Of a DNA stretch of 36,846 bases, positions 1-7,307 are shown piece by piece. The stretch covers positions 1-36,846 of the forward strand of contig JAJPJX010000203.1 of assembly GCA_021324015.1 (NCBI GenBank). The letters are read 5' to 3'. Both the position numbers and the translations under genes were made by a program. This DNA comes from Solibacteraceae bacterium. Its GTDB lineage: Bacteria > Acidobacteriota > Terriglobia > Bryobacterales > Bryobacteraceae. Under the pieces are notes generated by a model. It did no database searches, was not told where the DNA came from, and saw nothing but the letters and a program-made list of their open reading frames with translations. The stretch's first letter is position 1, and the number at the start of each line of letters is the position of its first letter.

Positions 1-75
1 GAATCGACTTCGCCCCCCGGGCCGTACCACGCTCGCCGCAGGCTCCCGCAAATCTAATTTGACAAAAATGTCGGT

Positions 76-1017
76 CTAAGCAGGGGAAGATCCTGACCCG
101 TTACACCCGTCGTAGACCTGATACCCGTCGGTTTGTAAGATACCTTCCCATCCCCCGAGAAACTTCAGCGGACCCTCGCGCCCTCGCCCCAACTGGAAGT
201 CGAAGACTGTTTCTCCTCCCGGCTTTCCGTATTGCCACAGGTACGCCTGATGGTCGGCTCCGCGTTTGTCGTGCATCTGCACCGGCACGATCGTCTCGTC
301 CGCCTGCAGGTAACGGGCACGCAGCAGATCCTGCCGCATGGCCGTCACCACCGGCACCAGCAGTTCCCCCACCCGCATCACCCAGCCGTCCAAGGTGGCC
401 CGTCCGATTTCCAATCCCGCTTCCCGCTCCAGGATCGCCGCCTGCCGGTACAGCGGCAGATGATCCGCATACTTGGCGATGATTGTCTCCACAACCACGC
501 TGTCGCTGGCGAGACCCTTCTCTACGATCCGCGGCGCCACCGGAGCCATCGTCACCGAGCCCTGCTCGCAGCTGCGGCAGGCGCGCTTCTCGCGCTTGAT
601 CATGCGCACGAAGTACCGCGCCGGCTCGACGTCCAGCAACTCGCTCTCGTCGTATCCGATGACCGTCGTTTCGGCGCCGCATGCTCGGCAGGTGGGATCC
701 GCGCCGTGCACGATTTCCTCGACCCGCGGCAGGTTCTCCGGCAGGGGTTTGCGTCCCGGATGCGGCTTCCGCTCGCGCGGCGGCGCCACCGTCAGTGGCG
801 GACGCTTTGTTTCCGCCTCTACTTCGTCCAGCGTTGTGCCCGGTTCCTGATCGGCCAGCAGTTCCAGTTGCAGATTGTTGAGGCTCTCGCTCTTCGGCCC
901 CAACAGTTTCACTCGAAACTGCCGCAGCTCTTCGACGAGCGACTGGATCTTCAGGTTCGCCCAGGCCAACTCACGTTCGAGGGTTGCGATGCGCGCCTGG
1001 GGATCGGGGTGGGTCAC
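76..1017 (-). pseudogene. tnpC: IS66 transposase TnpC, 3'-truncated
   Basis: This is the N-terminal ~303 residues of an IS66 transposase, which usually has about 500. A coiled-coil-like leader (residues ~10-55) is followed by a zinc-binding segment (C110-x2-C113 and C147-x2-C150) and the start of the DDE catalytic core, with aspartates at D240 (LQADET) and D297 (LQTDGY). Similarity ends at about residue 304, and a short unrelated tail runs to a TAG at 76-78. The catalytic glutamate and the whole C-terminal domain are absent, so the enzyme should be inactive. The frame begins with GTG at 1015-1017, and no convincing Shine-Dalgarno precedes it. The protein is normally made together with TnpA and TnpB, encoded just upstream. 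Confidence 0.85.
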
Positions 1018-1088
1018 GGGTAAGTTCTATTGTAAGTTAGATCGCGAGTTAGTGCGAGCACTTTCTCACATAAGTGGAAGAAAATGTT

Positions 1089-1448
1089 CTATGCCGCCGG
1101 CAAGCGGCGCAGCCAGTTCTTTCGCGGCCGTGCTTCGGCCATATCCAGCCCGTTGAGCAACAGCGCGAGTTCTTCAGGCCGCATCGAAAGGCAACTTCCC
1201 TCCGTTGCCGCGGGCCAGCGGAAGCGTCCCTTCTCCAGACGCTTGGCGCACACCCATAGGCCGCTTCCATCCCACACCAGAACCTTGAGCCGCGTGCGGC
1301 CCCGATTGGAAAACAGGAACAAGTGACCGCTCAACGGATCCTGGCCGAGGCGATCGCGCACCAGGCCGTAGAGCCCGTCGAAGCCCTTCCGCATGTCCAC
1401 CGCCTCGATGGCGATGTAGATCTTCGTCGCCGGACCCAGCCCGAACAT
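1089..1448 (-). CDS. tnpB: IS66 accessory protein TnpB
   Basis: A 119-residue IS66 Orf2/TnpB protein. The family pattern is clear: an N-terminal VDMRKGFDGL motif around residues 17-26, the central FSNRGRTRLKVLVWDGSGLW segment, and RLEKGRF. TnpB is required for transposition of IS66 elements, but its biochemical role is not settled. I chose the ATG at 1446-1448 because it overlaps the tnpA stop as TGATG (1450-1446), the usual coupled arrangement. An upstream in-frame start would add unrelated residues. The gene looks intact although its tnpC partner is truncated. Confidence 0.9.
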   Translation of the reverse strand: MFGLGPATKIYIAIEAVDMRKGFDGLYGLVRDRLGQDPLSGHLFLFSNRGRTRLKVLVWDGSGLWVCAKRLEKGRFRWPAATEGSCLSMRPEELALLLNGLDMAEARPRKNWLRRLPAA

Positions 1449-1750
1449 CAGGCGCTTTCCGCGACCCGAATCAGCCGAGCAAGTGCCGTGTCCGAGAATC
1501 CCCACCCGCTGGCGATGCGGCGGCCATTGCCGAGCATCAGCACAAAGCCCGCGCCCGGCTCCTGTGGAACGTCCAACTTCACCCGCACCAACTGCTGGGG
1601 CTGCTCGCTTCCTCTGGCCCGACGGGCGTAACGCCCCAGCGTGCTCAACTTGATCCCGGTCTGCTGGCAGAAGTCGCGATGCGACAGTCCGCTCGCCTGC
1701 AGTTCCTCCACGATCTTCTGGATCTCTTCCGCCGTCCGTCGTCGCGCCAT
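1448..1750 (-). CDS. tnpA: IS66 accessory protein TnpA (helix-turn-helix)
   Basis: A 100-residue IS66 Orf1/TnpA protein, a Tn3/IS3-like helix-turn-helix DNA-binding accessory factor. The N-terminal ~45 residues (RRRTAEEIQKIVEEL, then SHRDFCQQTGIKLSTLGRY) form the helix-turn-helix. The C-terminal part (VRVKLDVP, then VLMLGNGRRI) is the basic tail typical of the family. The start is the ATG at 1748-1750. An in-frame upstream ATG at 1784-1786 would add 12 residues unlike the family. Its stop overlaps the tnpB start. It is the first gene of the element, about 58 bases inside the inverted-repeat end at 1808. Confidence 0.87.
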   Translation of the reverse strand: MARRRTAEEIQKIVEELQASGLSHRDFCQQTGIKLSTLGRYARRARGSEQPQQLVRVKLDVPQEPGAGFVLMLGNGRRIASGWGFSDTALARLIRVAESA

Positions 1751-1778
1751 GCCGACAGTCTGACGGCAGTCGGCCCCG

Positions 1779-1808
1779 CGCATCAAGAGGGGTTCGTCAG
1801 ACGCTTAC
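1779..1808 (-). repeat. IS66 terminal inverted repeat (tnpA end)
   Basis: Read on the minus strand from 1808, the sequence begins GTAAGCGTCTGACGAACC. The GTAAGCG start is the recurring terminus of IS66-group elements. The partner repeat should lie beyond tnpC but is not in the window. The inner limit at 1779 is approximate. Confidence 0.75.
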
Positions 1809-1827
1809 TTTGAAGCCGCCGGGAATC

Positions 1828-1833
1828 TATAAT
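1828..1833 (+). promoter_or_regulatory. -10 element of eda, close to the start codon
   Basis: A perfect TATAAT lies at 1828-1833, only 8 bases before the eda ATG at 1842. The hexamer 17 bases upstream (1805-1810, TTACTT) is a poor -35 and straddles the IS66 border at 1808, so part of it comes from the element. A transcript starting ~7 bases after the -10 would be leaderless or nearly so. Confidence 0.55.
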
Positions 1834-1841
1834 AAGGGGTC

Positions 1842-2507
1842 ATGACGAAAAGCGAGATTCTGTCCTTTATTACCGATATCGGCATTGTGCCCATCGTGCG
1901 CACGAACAGCGCCGAAAGCGCCATCAAGGCGGTAGAGGCCATCTATCAGGGGGGCGTGCGGGCCGCGGAAATCACCATGACGGTGCCGGGGGCCGTGAAG
2001 GCCCTGGAGAAGGTGGCCGACAAGTTCGGCGGCAAGATCGTGCTGGGCGCGGGCACTGTGCTGGATCCCGAGACGGCGCGCGTGTGCATGCTCGCCGGCG
2101 CCGAGTTTTTCGTCACCCCCAGCCTCAAGGTCAGCACCATCGAGATGGCCAAGCGCTATTCCAAAGTGATCTGCCCGGGCGCGCTGACCCCCACCGAAGT
2201 GCTCACCGCCTGGGATGCCGGCGCCGACGTCGTCAAGATCTTCCCGTGCGGCAACGTGGGTGGTCCCAAGTACATCAAGGCGCTCAAGGGGCCTTTCCCA
2301 CACATCGAGATGATCCCCACCGGGGGCGTGAACCTGGAAACAGCCGGCGAGTTCCTCAAGGTCGGCGCCTGCGCGGTGGCCGTCGGCAGCGAACTCGTGG
2401 ACGGCAAAAGCATCAAGGAAGGGCGCTATGACATCATCGAGGAGAGGGCCCGGCAATACCTGGCGGTGATCGCCAAGGCCCGCTCCGAGATGAGGGCCGC
2501 GGCTTAG
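1842..2507 (+). CDS. eda: KDPG/KHG aldolase
   Basis: A class I aldolase of 221 residues that cleaves 2-keto-3-deoxy-6-phosphogluconate to pyruvate and glyceraldehyde-3-phosphate (Entner-Doudoroff and sugar-acid pathways); many homologues also act on 4-hydroxy-2-oxoglutarate. The Schiff-base lysine is K132 in DVVKIFP, the catalytic glutamate is E43 in AAEITMT, and the phosphate-binding GGVN loop is near residue 161. The stretch after E43 reads EITMTVPGA, as in the Thermotoga-type enzymes, instead of the E. coli EVTLR form with its arginine. The ATG at 1842 fits the usual N-terminus. AAGGGG precedes it by only 2 bases, so initiation may not use a normal Shine-Dalgarno. No Entner-Doudoroff dehydratase gene lies nearby. 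It sits 98 bases before the next co-directional gene. Confidence 0.93.
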   Translation: MTKSEILSFITDIGIVPIVRTNSAESAIKAVEAIYQGGVRAAEITMTVPGAVKALEKVADKFGGKIVLGAGTVLDPETARVCMLAGAEFFVTPSLKVSTIEMAKRYSKVICPGALTPTEVLTAWDAGADVVKIFPCGNVGGPKYIKALKGPFPHIEMIPTGGVNLETAGEFLKVGACAVAVGSELVDGKSIKEGRYDIIEERARQYLAVIAKARSEMRAAA

Positions 2508-2605
2508 CCGGATGCGGCCGCCCTCGTGTTTACAAGACTTTACAAACCGTCGGAAAGGTCCAGCGGCTCCGGCGCGCGTCGTGGGCTACACTGTAGGGGT
2601 CTACT

Positions 2606-2776
2606 ATGGCCGTCAGTAAGGAGTTATTGGAAATTCTGGTCTGCCCGATCTGCAAAGCCGCGGTCGAATTGAAGCCCGATCAGAGCGGGCTGAAGTGCGT
2701 CCAGTGCCACCGGGTCTATCCGATTCGGGAAGATATCCCGGTGATGCTGGTCGATGAGGCGAAGATCGAGGAATAG
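2606..2776 (+). CDS. Trm112/UPF0434 family small zinc-ribbon protein
   Basis: A 56-residue protein of the Trm112 family (YcaR-like in E. coli). Two zinc knuckles are visible, C13-x2-C16 (VCPICK) and C31-x2-C34 (CVQCHRVYP), followed by the typical IREDIPVML strand. Eukaryotic and archaeal Trm112 activates methyltransferases; the bacterial role is unclear. In many bacteria it sits beside lipid A or glycosyltransferase genes, as here. The ATG at 2606 has AGGGG (2595-2599) 6 bases upstream, and a TACACT at 2587-2592 may be a -10, without a clear -35. The stop at 2774-2776 is 14 bases before the glycosyltransferase start, so co-transcription is likely. Confidence 0.9.
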   Translation: MAVSKELLEILVCPICKAAVELKPDQSGLKCVQCHRVYPIREDIPVMLVDEAKIEE

Positions 2777-2790
2777 TCCCGCCAGTCGAG

Positions 2791-3702
2791 ATGCCACACG
2801 TCCTGGAATCGCTGCCGAACGGCGGCCGCGTCGCCGTCATTCGCCTCCGCTCGCTGGGCGACTGCGTGCTCACCACGCCGGCGCTGGCGATTCTGAAACA
2901 ATCGCGGCCGGACCTGGAAGTCGGCATCGTGGTGGAGGACCGCTTTCGCGCCGTTTTCGAAGGGAATCCCGATCTTTCGGCCATCCTGCCGCCGTCGCAC
3001 GGGCTGCTGCGGCGGTGGCGGCCGCACTTGTGTCTGAATCTGCACGGGGGCGGCACCAGCGCCCGGCTGACGGCTCTTGCCGGGGCCCGCTGGCGGGCCG
3101 GGTTTGCGCATTTCCGCTACGACTTCCTGTATGACATCCGCATCCCCCGGGCGCAGGAGATCCTCGGTGTCGAGCGCACCGTGCACACCGCCGAGCACCT
3201 CGCGGCTGCCATGTTTTACCTGGGAGCGCCGCGCGTGGAAATTCCGCGGGCCAGGCTTTTCGCCGCCGACCGTCCCGCGGGACCGCCCTACGCCGTGATC
3301 CACCCGTACGCATCGGAGCCAGCCAAGACCTGGCGGAGTTCCGGCTTTTGCAAGGTGGCCGAATACCTGGAGCAATCTTTCGGGCTCGAACCGGTTTTCA
3401 TCGCCGGGCCGGGAGAGGAGCTTTCGGCCTTTGCCCGCTGGCGGACGCAAGTGGGGGCGCCGCTGGGGGAACTCAAGTCCCTGCTGCGCCGGGCCTCCCT
3501 GTTTGTGGGCAACGATTCCGGGCCGGCCCATATGGCCGCCGCCTTCGGACTGCCGGTAGTGGCGATTTTCGGCAACTCCGACCGCGAGGTGTGGCGTCCC
3601 TGGAAGACCCCTTCCGAGGTCATCTGGAGCCCGCAGGGCATCCGCTCCGTGACGGACGAACAGGTTCTGGAAGCCCTCGAGCGGCTGCGGGTCCACGCAT
3701 GA
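2791..3702 (+). CDS. Glycosyltransferase family 9 (heptosyltransferase-like)
   Basis: A 303-residue GT9 protein, the family of ADP-heptose:LPS heptosyltransferases that build the inner core of lipopolysaccharide on the cytoplasmic face of the inner membrane. The N-terminal Rossmann segment VIRLRSLGDCVLTTPAL (about residues 16-32) and the C-terminal nucleotide-sugar motif LFVGNDSGPAHMAAAFGLP (about 236-254) are both strong family marks, and the length is slightly short of the ~320-350 usual. The exact sugar and acceptor cannot be told from sequence. The stop overlaps the next start (ATGA at 3699-3702), which couples it to the lipid exporter and supports a role in envelope glycolipid assembly. 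Confidence 0.88.
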   Translation: MPHVLESLPNGGRVAVIRLRSLGDCVLTTPALAILKQSRPDLEVGIVVEDRFRAVFEGNPDLSAILPPSHGLLRRWRPHLCLNLHGGGTSARLTALAGARWRAGFAHFRYDFLYDIRIPRAQEILGVERTVHTAEHLAAAMFYLGAPRVEIPRARLFAADRPAGPPYAVIHPYASEPAKTWRSSGFCKVAEYLEQSFGLEPVFIAGPGEELSAFARWRTQVGAPLGELKSLLRRASLFVGNDSGPAHMAAAFGLPVVAIFGNSDREVWRPWKTPSEVIWSPQGIRSVTDEQVLEALERLRVHA

Positions 3703-5528
3703 GAGACCTGCTGCGCCTGCTTCGCTACGCGCGCCGCTACTGGCTGTACCTGCTGGCTTCCGTGGTGCTGATGGCCTGCGTGGGCGCGGCTCACGGCATG
3801 ATCGCCCTGCTGGTGGGTCCCATCTTCGACCGGGTATTGAATCCGGCTTCCGCGGATGCCCCGGTCCTCCTGTTCACCGACCCGGTCTTCGGCCATCGCG
3901 TGTACCTGGAAGATATCGTCCCCGCCTCGATCCACAACGTGGCCAGCATGGTGGCCTGCGCCATCCTGACCATTTTTCTGGTGAAGGGCCTGTGCGACTA
4001 TCTGGCGAACTACCTGGTCAACTTTGTGGGCTGTTCAGCGGTGACGGACCTGCGCAACACGGTGTTCGACAAAGTGCTCAAGCAGGGAGCGCAGTTTTTC
4101 GAAGCGCATTCCACGGGGCGCCTGATGTCGTCGATCATGAACGACATCGAGAAGATTCAGGTGGCCACGTCGCACATCCTGGCGGATCTGCTGCGGCAGA
4201 GTTTCGTGGTGCTCGGGCTGCTGTTCGTGATCCTGCACAAAGACTGGCGGCTGGCCCTGGTGAGCCTGACGGTCCTGCCGGTGGTGATTGTACCCACGGC
4301 GCGCATCGGCAGGCGCATCCGGCGCACCAGCCGGCGTTCGCAGGATAACGCCGCCGAGCTGAACCAGATCCTGCAGGAGACTCTCAGCGGCCACCAGGTG
4401 GTGAAGGCGTTCGGCGCCGAGGCATACGAGTCGCGGCGCTTCCGCGCGGCGGCGCATCGCCTGCTGAAGACCAATCTGCGCTACGTGCTGCAGCAGGCCA
4501 TGTCATCGCCGCTGATCGAGCTGTTTGGCGCGCTCACCATCGTGGGACTGCTGTGGTATGCCCGCAACCAGATCAAGGTGGGCAGCATGACCGCCGGGCA
4601 GTTCACCAGCTTCGTCATCGCGCTGCTCATGATGTACGAGCCCGTGAAGCGCCTCACCGGGATTCACAACATCTTCGAGCAGGCCATCGGGGCTTCGCAA
4701 AAGGTCTTCGAATACCTGGAGCACATCGAGGAGATCCGCGACCATCCGAGCGCGGCGCCGCTGGAACGCTTTGAGCAGGGCATCGTCTTCGAGGACGTCA
4801 GCTTCCGCTACCCTTCGGTGTCCAACGGCTACCAGTTGCGGAACGTGACCCTGTCGGTGAAGGCGGGAGAGGTGGTGGCGCTGGTAGGGCCGAGCGGGGC
4901 GGGCAAGACCACGCTGGTGAACCTGGTGCCGCGCTTTTACGACGTCAGCTCGGGCCGGCTGTGCATCGACGGCCGCGATATCCGCGAGTTCCAACTGGCG
5001 TCGCTGCGCGACAAGATCGGCATCGTGGCCCAGGATACGTTCCTGTTCAACGATACAGTGGCCAACAACATCGCCTACGGCCGGCCGGACGTGCCGCCGG
5101 AGGCCATCCGCACGGCGGCCCAAACGGCCCTGGCCGAGGAGTTCATCCAGCAGCTTCCGGAAGGCTACCAGACGCTGATCGGCGAGCGGGGCGTGAAGCT
5201 CAGCGGGGGCCAGCGGCAGCGCCTAGCCATTGCGCGCGCCCTGCTCAAGAACGCGCCCATCCTGATTCTGGACGAGGCCACCTCGCACCTGGACACCGAA
5301 TCGGAGATGCTGGTGCAAAAGGCGCTGGCGAACCTCATGGCCGGGCGCACGGTCATCGTGGTGGCGCACCGGCTCTCCACCATTCGCCGCGCGCACAAGA
5401 TTGTGGTGCTGGAGAGCGGGCGGATCTGCGAGATCGGGACACACGAGGAACTGGTGAACCGGGGCGGGGTTTACCAGCGGCTGCACGAACTGCAATTTGT
5501 CGAGGCCGGGGCGGTAATGGATCTGTGA
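3699..5528 (+). CDS. ABC exporter, MsbA-like lipid flippase
   Basis: A 609-residue half-transporter with an N-terminal six-helix exporter domain (to about residue 320) fused to an ATPase domain. Visible ATPase motifs are Walker A GPSGAGKT (397-404), signature LSGGQRQR (501-508), Walker B ILILDEATS with D525/E526, and the H-loop VVAHRLST. The length and layout match MsbA, which flips lipid A-core across the inner membrane, but lipid and drug exporters of this family cannot be separated by sequence alone. Coupling to a GT9 enzyme favours the lipid role. The frame is open further upstream, but the ATG at 3699 overlapping the preceding stop is the natural start. The stop overlaps the yicC GTG (GTGA at 5525-5528). 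Confidence 0.87.
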   Translation: MRDLLRLLRYARRYWLYLLASVVLMACVGAAHGMIALLVGPIFDRVLNPASADAPVLLFTDPVFGHRVYLEDIVPASIHNVASMVACAILTIFLVKGLCDYLANYLVNFVGCSAVTDLRNTVFDKVLKQGAQFFEAHSTGRLMSSIMNDIEKIQVATSHILADLLRQSFVVLGLLFVILHKDWRLALVSLTVLPVVIVPTARIGRRIRRTSRRSQDNAAELNQILQETLSGHQVVKAFGAEAYESRRFRAAAHRLLKTNLRYVLQQAMSSPLIELFGALTIVGLLWYARNQIKVGSMTAGQFTSFVIALLMMYEPVKRLTGIHNIFEQAIGASQKVFEYLEHIEEIRDHPSAAPLERFEQGIVFEDVSFRYPSVSNGYQLRNVTLSVKAGEVVALVGPSGAGKTTLVNLVPRFYDVSSGRLCIDGRDIREFQLASLRDKIGIVAQDTFLFNDTVANNIAYGRPDVPPEAIRTAAQTALAEEFIQQLPEGYQTLIGERGVKLSGGQRQRLAIARALLKNAPILILDEATSHLDTESEMLVQKALANLMAGRTVIVVAHRLSTIRRAHKIVVLESGRICEIGTHEELVNRGGVYQRLHELQFVEAGAVMDL

Positions 5529-6415
5529 GCGTGCGCAGCATGACGGGATTCGCCCGCGTGCGGAAGCTGGTGGACGCCGGGGAGATCGTCTTCACCATCA
5601 AGAGCGTCAATCACCGGGGCCTGGATCTGCATTTCAATCTGCCCGCGGAACTGGACGCTTACGAGAGCGCGCTGCGATCGGCCATCAAGGCCCGCGTGGC
5701 GCGCGGCCACGTGCAGGTACACATCCTGTTTCACCGCACGAAGTCGGCCGGCGGGGGCGCCCTGAACCGCCCCATGCTGGAGGCCTGGCTGGCGGCTTTC
5801 CAGGAGGCCGCGCGGGACTTCGGGATGGCAGGCAAGCCCGACCTGAATGCCGCGCTGCGCCTGCCGGGAATGTTCCAGGAGGCCCCCGGGGAAGAAGACG
5901 AAAGCCTGGAGCCGTTCCTGCTGGAGGCTGCGGGCGAAGCGCTTAACCTGCTCGACCAGTTCCGCGCGCGCGAAGGCGCCGCCATCGCGCGCGAAATGCA
6001 CCAGCGCTGTGCGGCGATCCGCGACCTGGTGTCGCGCATGGAACAGATCCGCGCCAAAGCCGTACCCATGTTTCAGAAGCGCCTGAACGAGCGGCTGCGC
6101 GACCTGCTGCGGGGGGCCGGGATCGATTCGCAGCGGCTGGTGCAGGAGGCGGCTCTGCTGGCCGACCGCAGCGACGTCAGCGAGGAACTGATCCGCCTGA
6201 AGACGCATGCCGGCCAGTTGGAAGGGCTGTTGGAGTCCAATGGCGAAGCCGGCAAGAAGCTCGATTTTCTGCTCCAGGAGATGAACCGCGAGGCCAACAC
6301 GGTGCTTTCCAAGACCGGCGGCCTGGGCGACCTGGGCCTGACGATCACGGACCTGGCCCTGGCCGCCAAGGCGGAAATCGATAAGATTCGGGAGCAGTCG
6401 CTGAACCTGGAATGA
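5525..6415 (+). CDS. yicC: YicC family endoribonuclease-like protein
   Basis: A 296-residue YicC/YloC protein. The N-terminus reads SMTGFAR, the family hallmark, and the C-terminal signature KKLDFLLQEMNREANTVLSK is intact. YicC proteins act as RNases or RNA-decay factors in bacteria such as E. coli, and the family commonly sits next to gmk. I chose GTG at 5525, giving V-S-V-R-S-M-T-G-F and a 4-base overlap with the upstream stop. GTG at 5531 or ATG at 5540 are alternatives differing only in the first residues. The stop overlaps the gmk ATG (ATGA at 6412-6415). Confidence 0.9.
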   Translation: MSVRSMTGFARVRKLVDAGEIVFTIKSVNHRGLDLHFNLPAELDAYESALRSAIKARVARGHVQVHILFHRTKSAGGGALNRPMLEAWLAAFQEAARDFGMAGKPDLNAALRLPGMFQEAPGEEDESLEPFLLEAAGEALNLLDQFRAREGAAIAREMHQRCAAIRDLVSRMEQIRAKAVPMFQKRLNERLRDLLRGAGIDSQRLVQEAALLADRSDVSEELIRLKTHAGQLEGLLESNGEAGKKLDFLLQEMNREANTVLSKTGGLGDLGLTITDLALAAKAEIDKIREQSLNLE

Positions 6416-7029
6416 CTACCGTTTTCATCATTTCGGCGCCCTCCGGCTCGGGCAAGTCCACGCTCGTGGGCCGTCTCCTGGAACGAGACAGAAATCTATT
6501 GTTTTCTGTCTCTTACACTAGCAGGGCGCCGCGCGGCCAGGAGCGCGAAGGGGAGAATTACCACTACAGGTCCCGGGCCGAGTTCGAGGCCGCCATCGCG
6601 CGCGGCGAATTTCTGGAGCACGCCGAAGTTTTCGGCAACTACTACGGCACGCACCGGAGCGTGCTGGATCGCGCCCGCGAGACCGGGAAGGACCTGGTAC
6701 TCGACATCGACGTGCAAGGTGCGAGACAATTGAAAAGTAAGATTCCGGAAGCGGTTACGATCTTCATTCTCGCGCCGTCGCGGGAAATCCTGGAACAGCG
6801 ATTACGGGCCCGTGGTGAAGACAGCGATGCCGTGATCGAGCGGCGGCTTCGGGATGCGGCCTTCGAAATTCGAAATTATGATCAGTACGATTATGTGCTG
6901 ATTAACGAAAACCTGGAGAGGTCGGAGCAGATTCTGGCCTCCATCGTAGAGGCGGAGCGCGTGCGCCGCATTCGCATCGAAGATCAGATCCGCCCCATTC
7001 TGGATACCTTTCGCAACGTTTTGAGATAG
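6412..7029 (+). CDS. gmk: Guanylate kinase
   Basis: A 205-residue guanylate kinase, phosphorylating GMP to GDP with ATP in the cytoplasm. The P-loop SAPSGSGKSTL spans residues 8-18. The GMP-binding region SVSYTSRAPRGQEREGENYHY follows at ~33-53, then EFLEHAEVFGNYYGTH, and the lid and core motif DIDVQGARQLK around residues 98-108. The length is typical (about 205). The start overlaps the yicC stop by 4 bases. rpoZ follows 21 bases after the stop, reproducing the widely conserved yicC-gmk-rpoZ-coaBC order. Confidence 0.96.
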   Translation: MTTVFIISAPSGSGKSTLVGRLLERDRNLLFSVSYTSRAPRGQEREGENYHYRSRAEFEAAIARGEFLEHAEVFGNYYGTHRSVLDRARETGKDLVLDIDVQGARQLKSKIPEAVTIFILAPSREILEQRLRARGEDSDAVIERRLRDAAFEIRNYDQYDYVLINENLERSEQILASIVEAERVRRIRIEDQIRPILDTFRNVLR

Positions 7030-7050
7030 CCAGAGGAGTTGAGCCAGCCC

Positions 7051-7299
7051 ATGGGCGAGAAGAGTCCCCGCAACAACGCACATTGCACCATTCCGGACGA
7101 CCCGGAGCAAAGCACGTACCGCTTCATCATTGTGGCCGCCAAGCGCGCGCGCCAGTTGCAGGGCGGCGCGCGGCCGGTGCTGCCCACCTCGTCGAAGAAG
7201 CCGACGGTGATCGCCATGGAAGAAGTGCGGCGCGGCCTGGTGCGTTACGAGATTCCGGGTCAGGAGCCAGCCGAACAATCCGCCGAAGTCGTTCTTTAG
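7051..7299 (+). CDS. rpoZ: DNA-directed RNA polymerase omega subunit
   Basis: An 82-residue omega subunit, which helps fold and assemble RNA polymerase beta'. The conserved core YRFIIVAAKRARQL (about residues 23-36) is followed by the KKPTVIAMEEVRRGLVRYEI segment. The ATG at 7051 is preceded by GAGGAG (7033-7038) at 12 bases. A TTG at 7039 would directly abut that Shine-Dalgarno and is less likely. Position after gmk and 8 bases before coaBC supports the call, which could otherwise be doubtful for so small a protein. Confidence 0.9.
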   Translation: MGEKSPRNNAHCTIPDDPEQSTYRFIIVAAKRARQLQGGARPVLPTSSKKPTVIAMEEVRRGLVRYEIPGQEPAEQSAEVVL

Positions 7300-7307
7300 G
7301 GCACGGT

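Larger units (their letters stand above)
105..1808 (-). mobile_element. Truncated IS66-family insertion sequence
   Basis: The element carries the classic IS66 order tnpA-tnpB-tnpC, read on the minus strand. Its left (tnpA-side) end is marked by GTAAGCGTCTGACGAACC read downward from 1808, which fits the GTAAGCG-type terminus of the family. The tnpC end is missing: similarity to IS66 transposases stops around 105-115, and no matching inverted repeat is visible between 1 and 105. The element is therefore a remnant that cannot transpose alone, although its tnpA and tnpB frames are undamaged. Where the truncation begins, and what caused it, cannot be decided because the window starts there. The 8 bases next to the intact end (1809-1816) would be one copy of the target duplication, and no partner is visible. 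Confidence 0.85.

Noticed and set aside
1-105. Second IS end or attachment site left of the truncated IS66
   Set aside because: I could not match any terminal repeat or target duplication. The small GACA/TGTC hairpin at 61-72 is too short to mean anything.
1842-2507. Entner-Doudoroff operon
   Set aside because: Only the aldolase is present; no edd or glucose-6-phosphate dehydrogenase gene is adjacent, so a pathway operon cannot be claimed.
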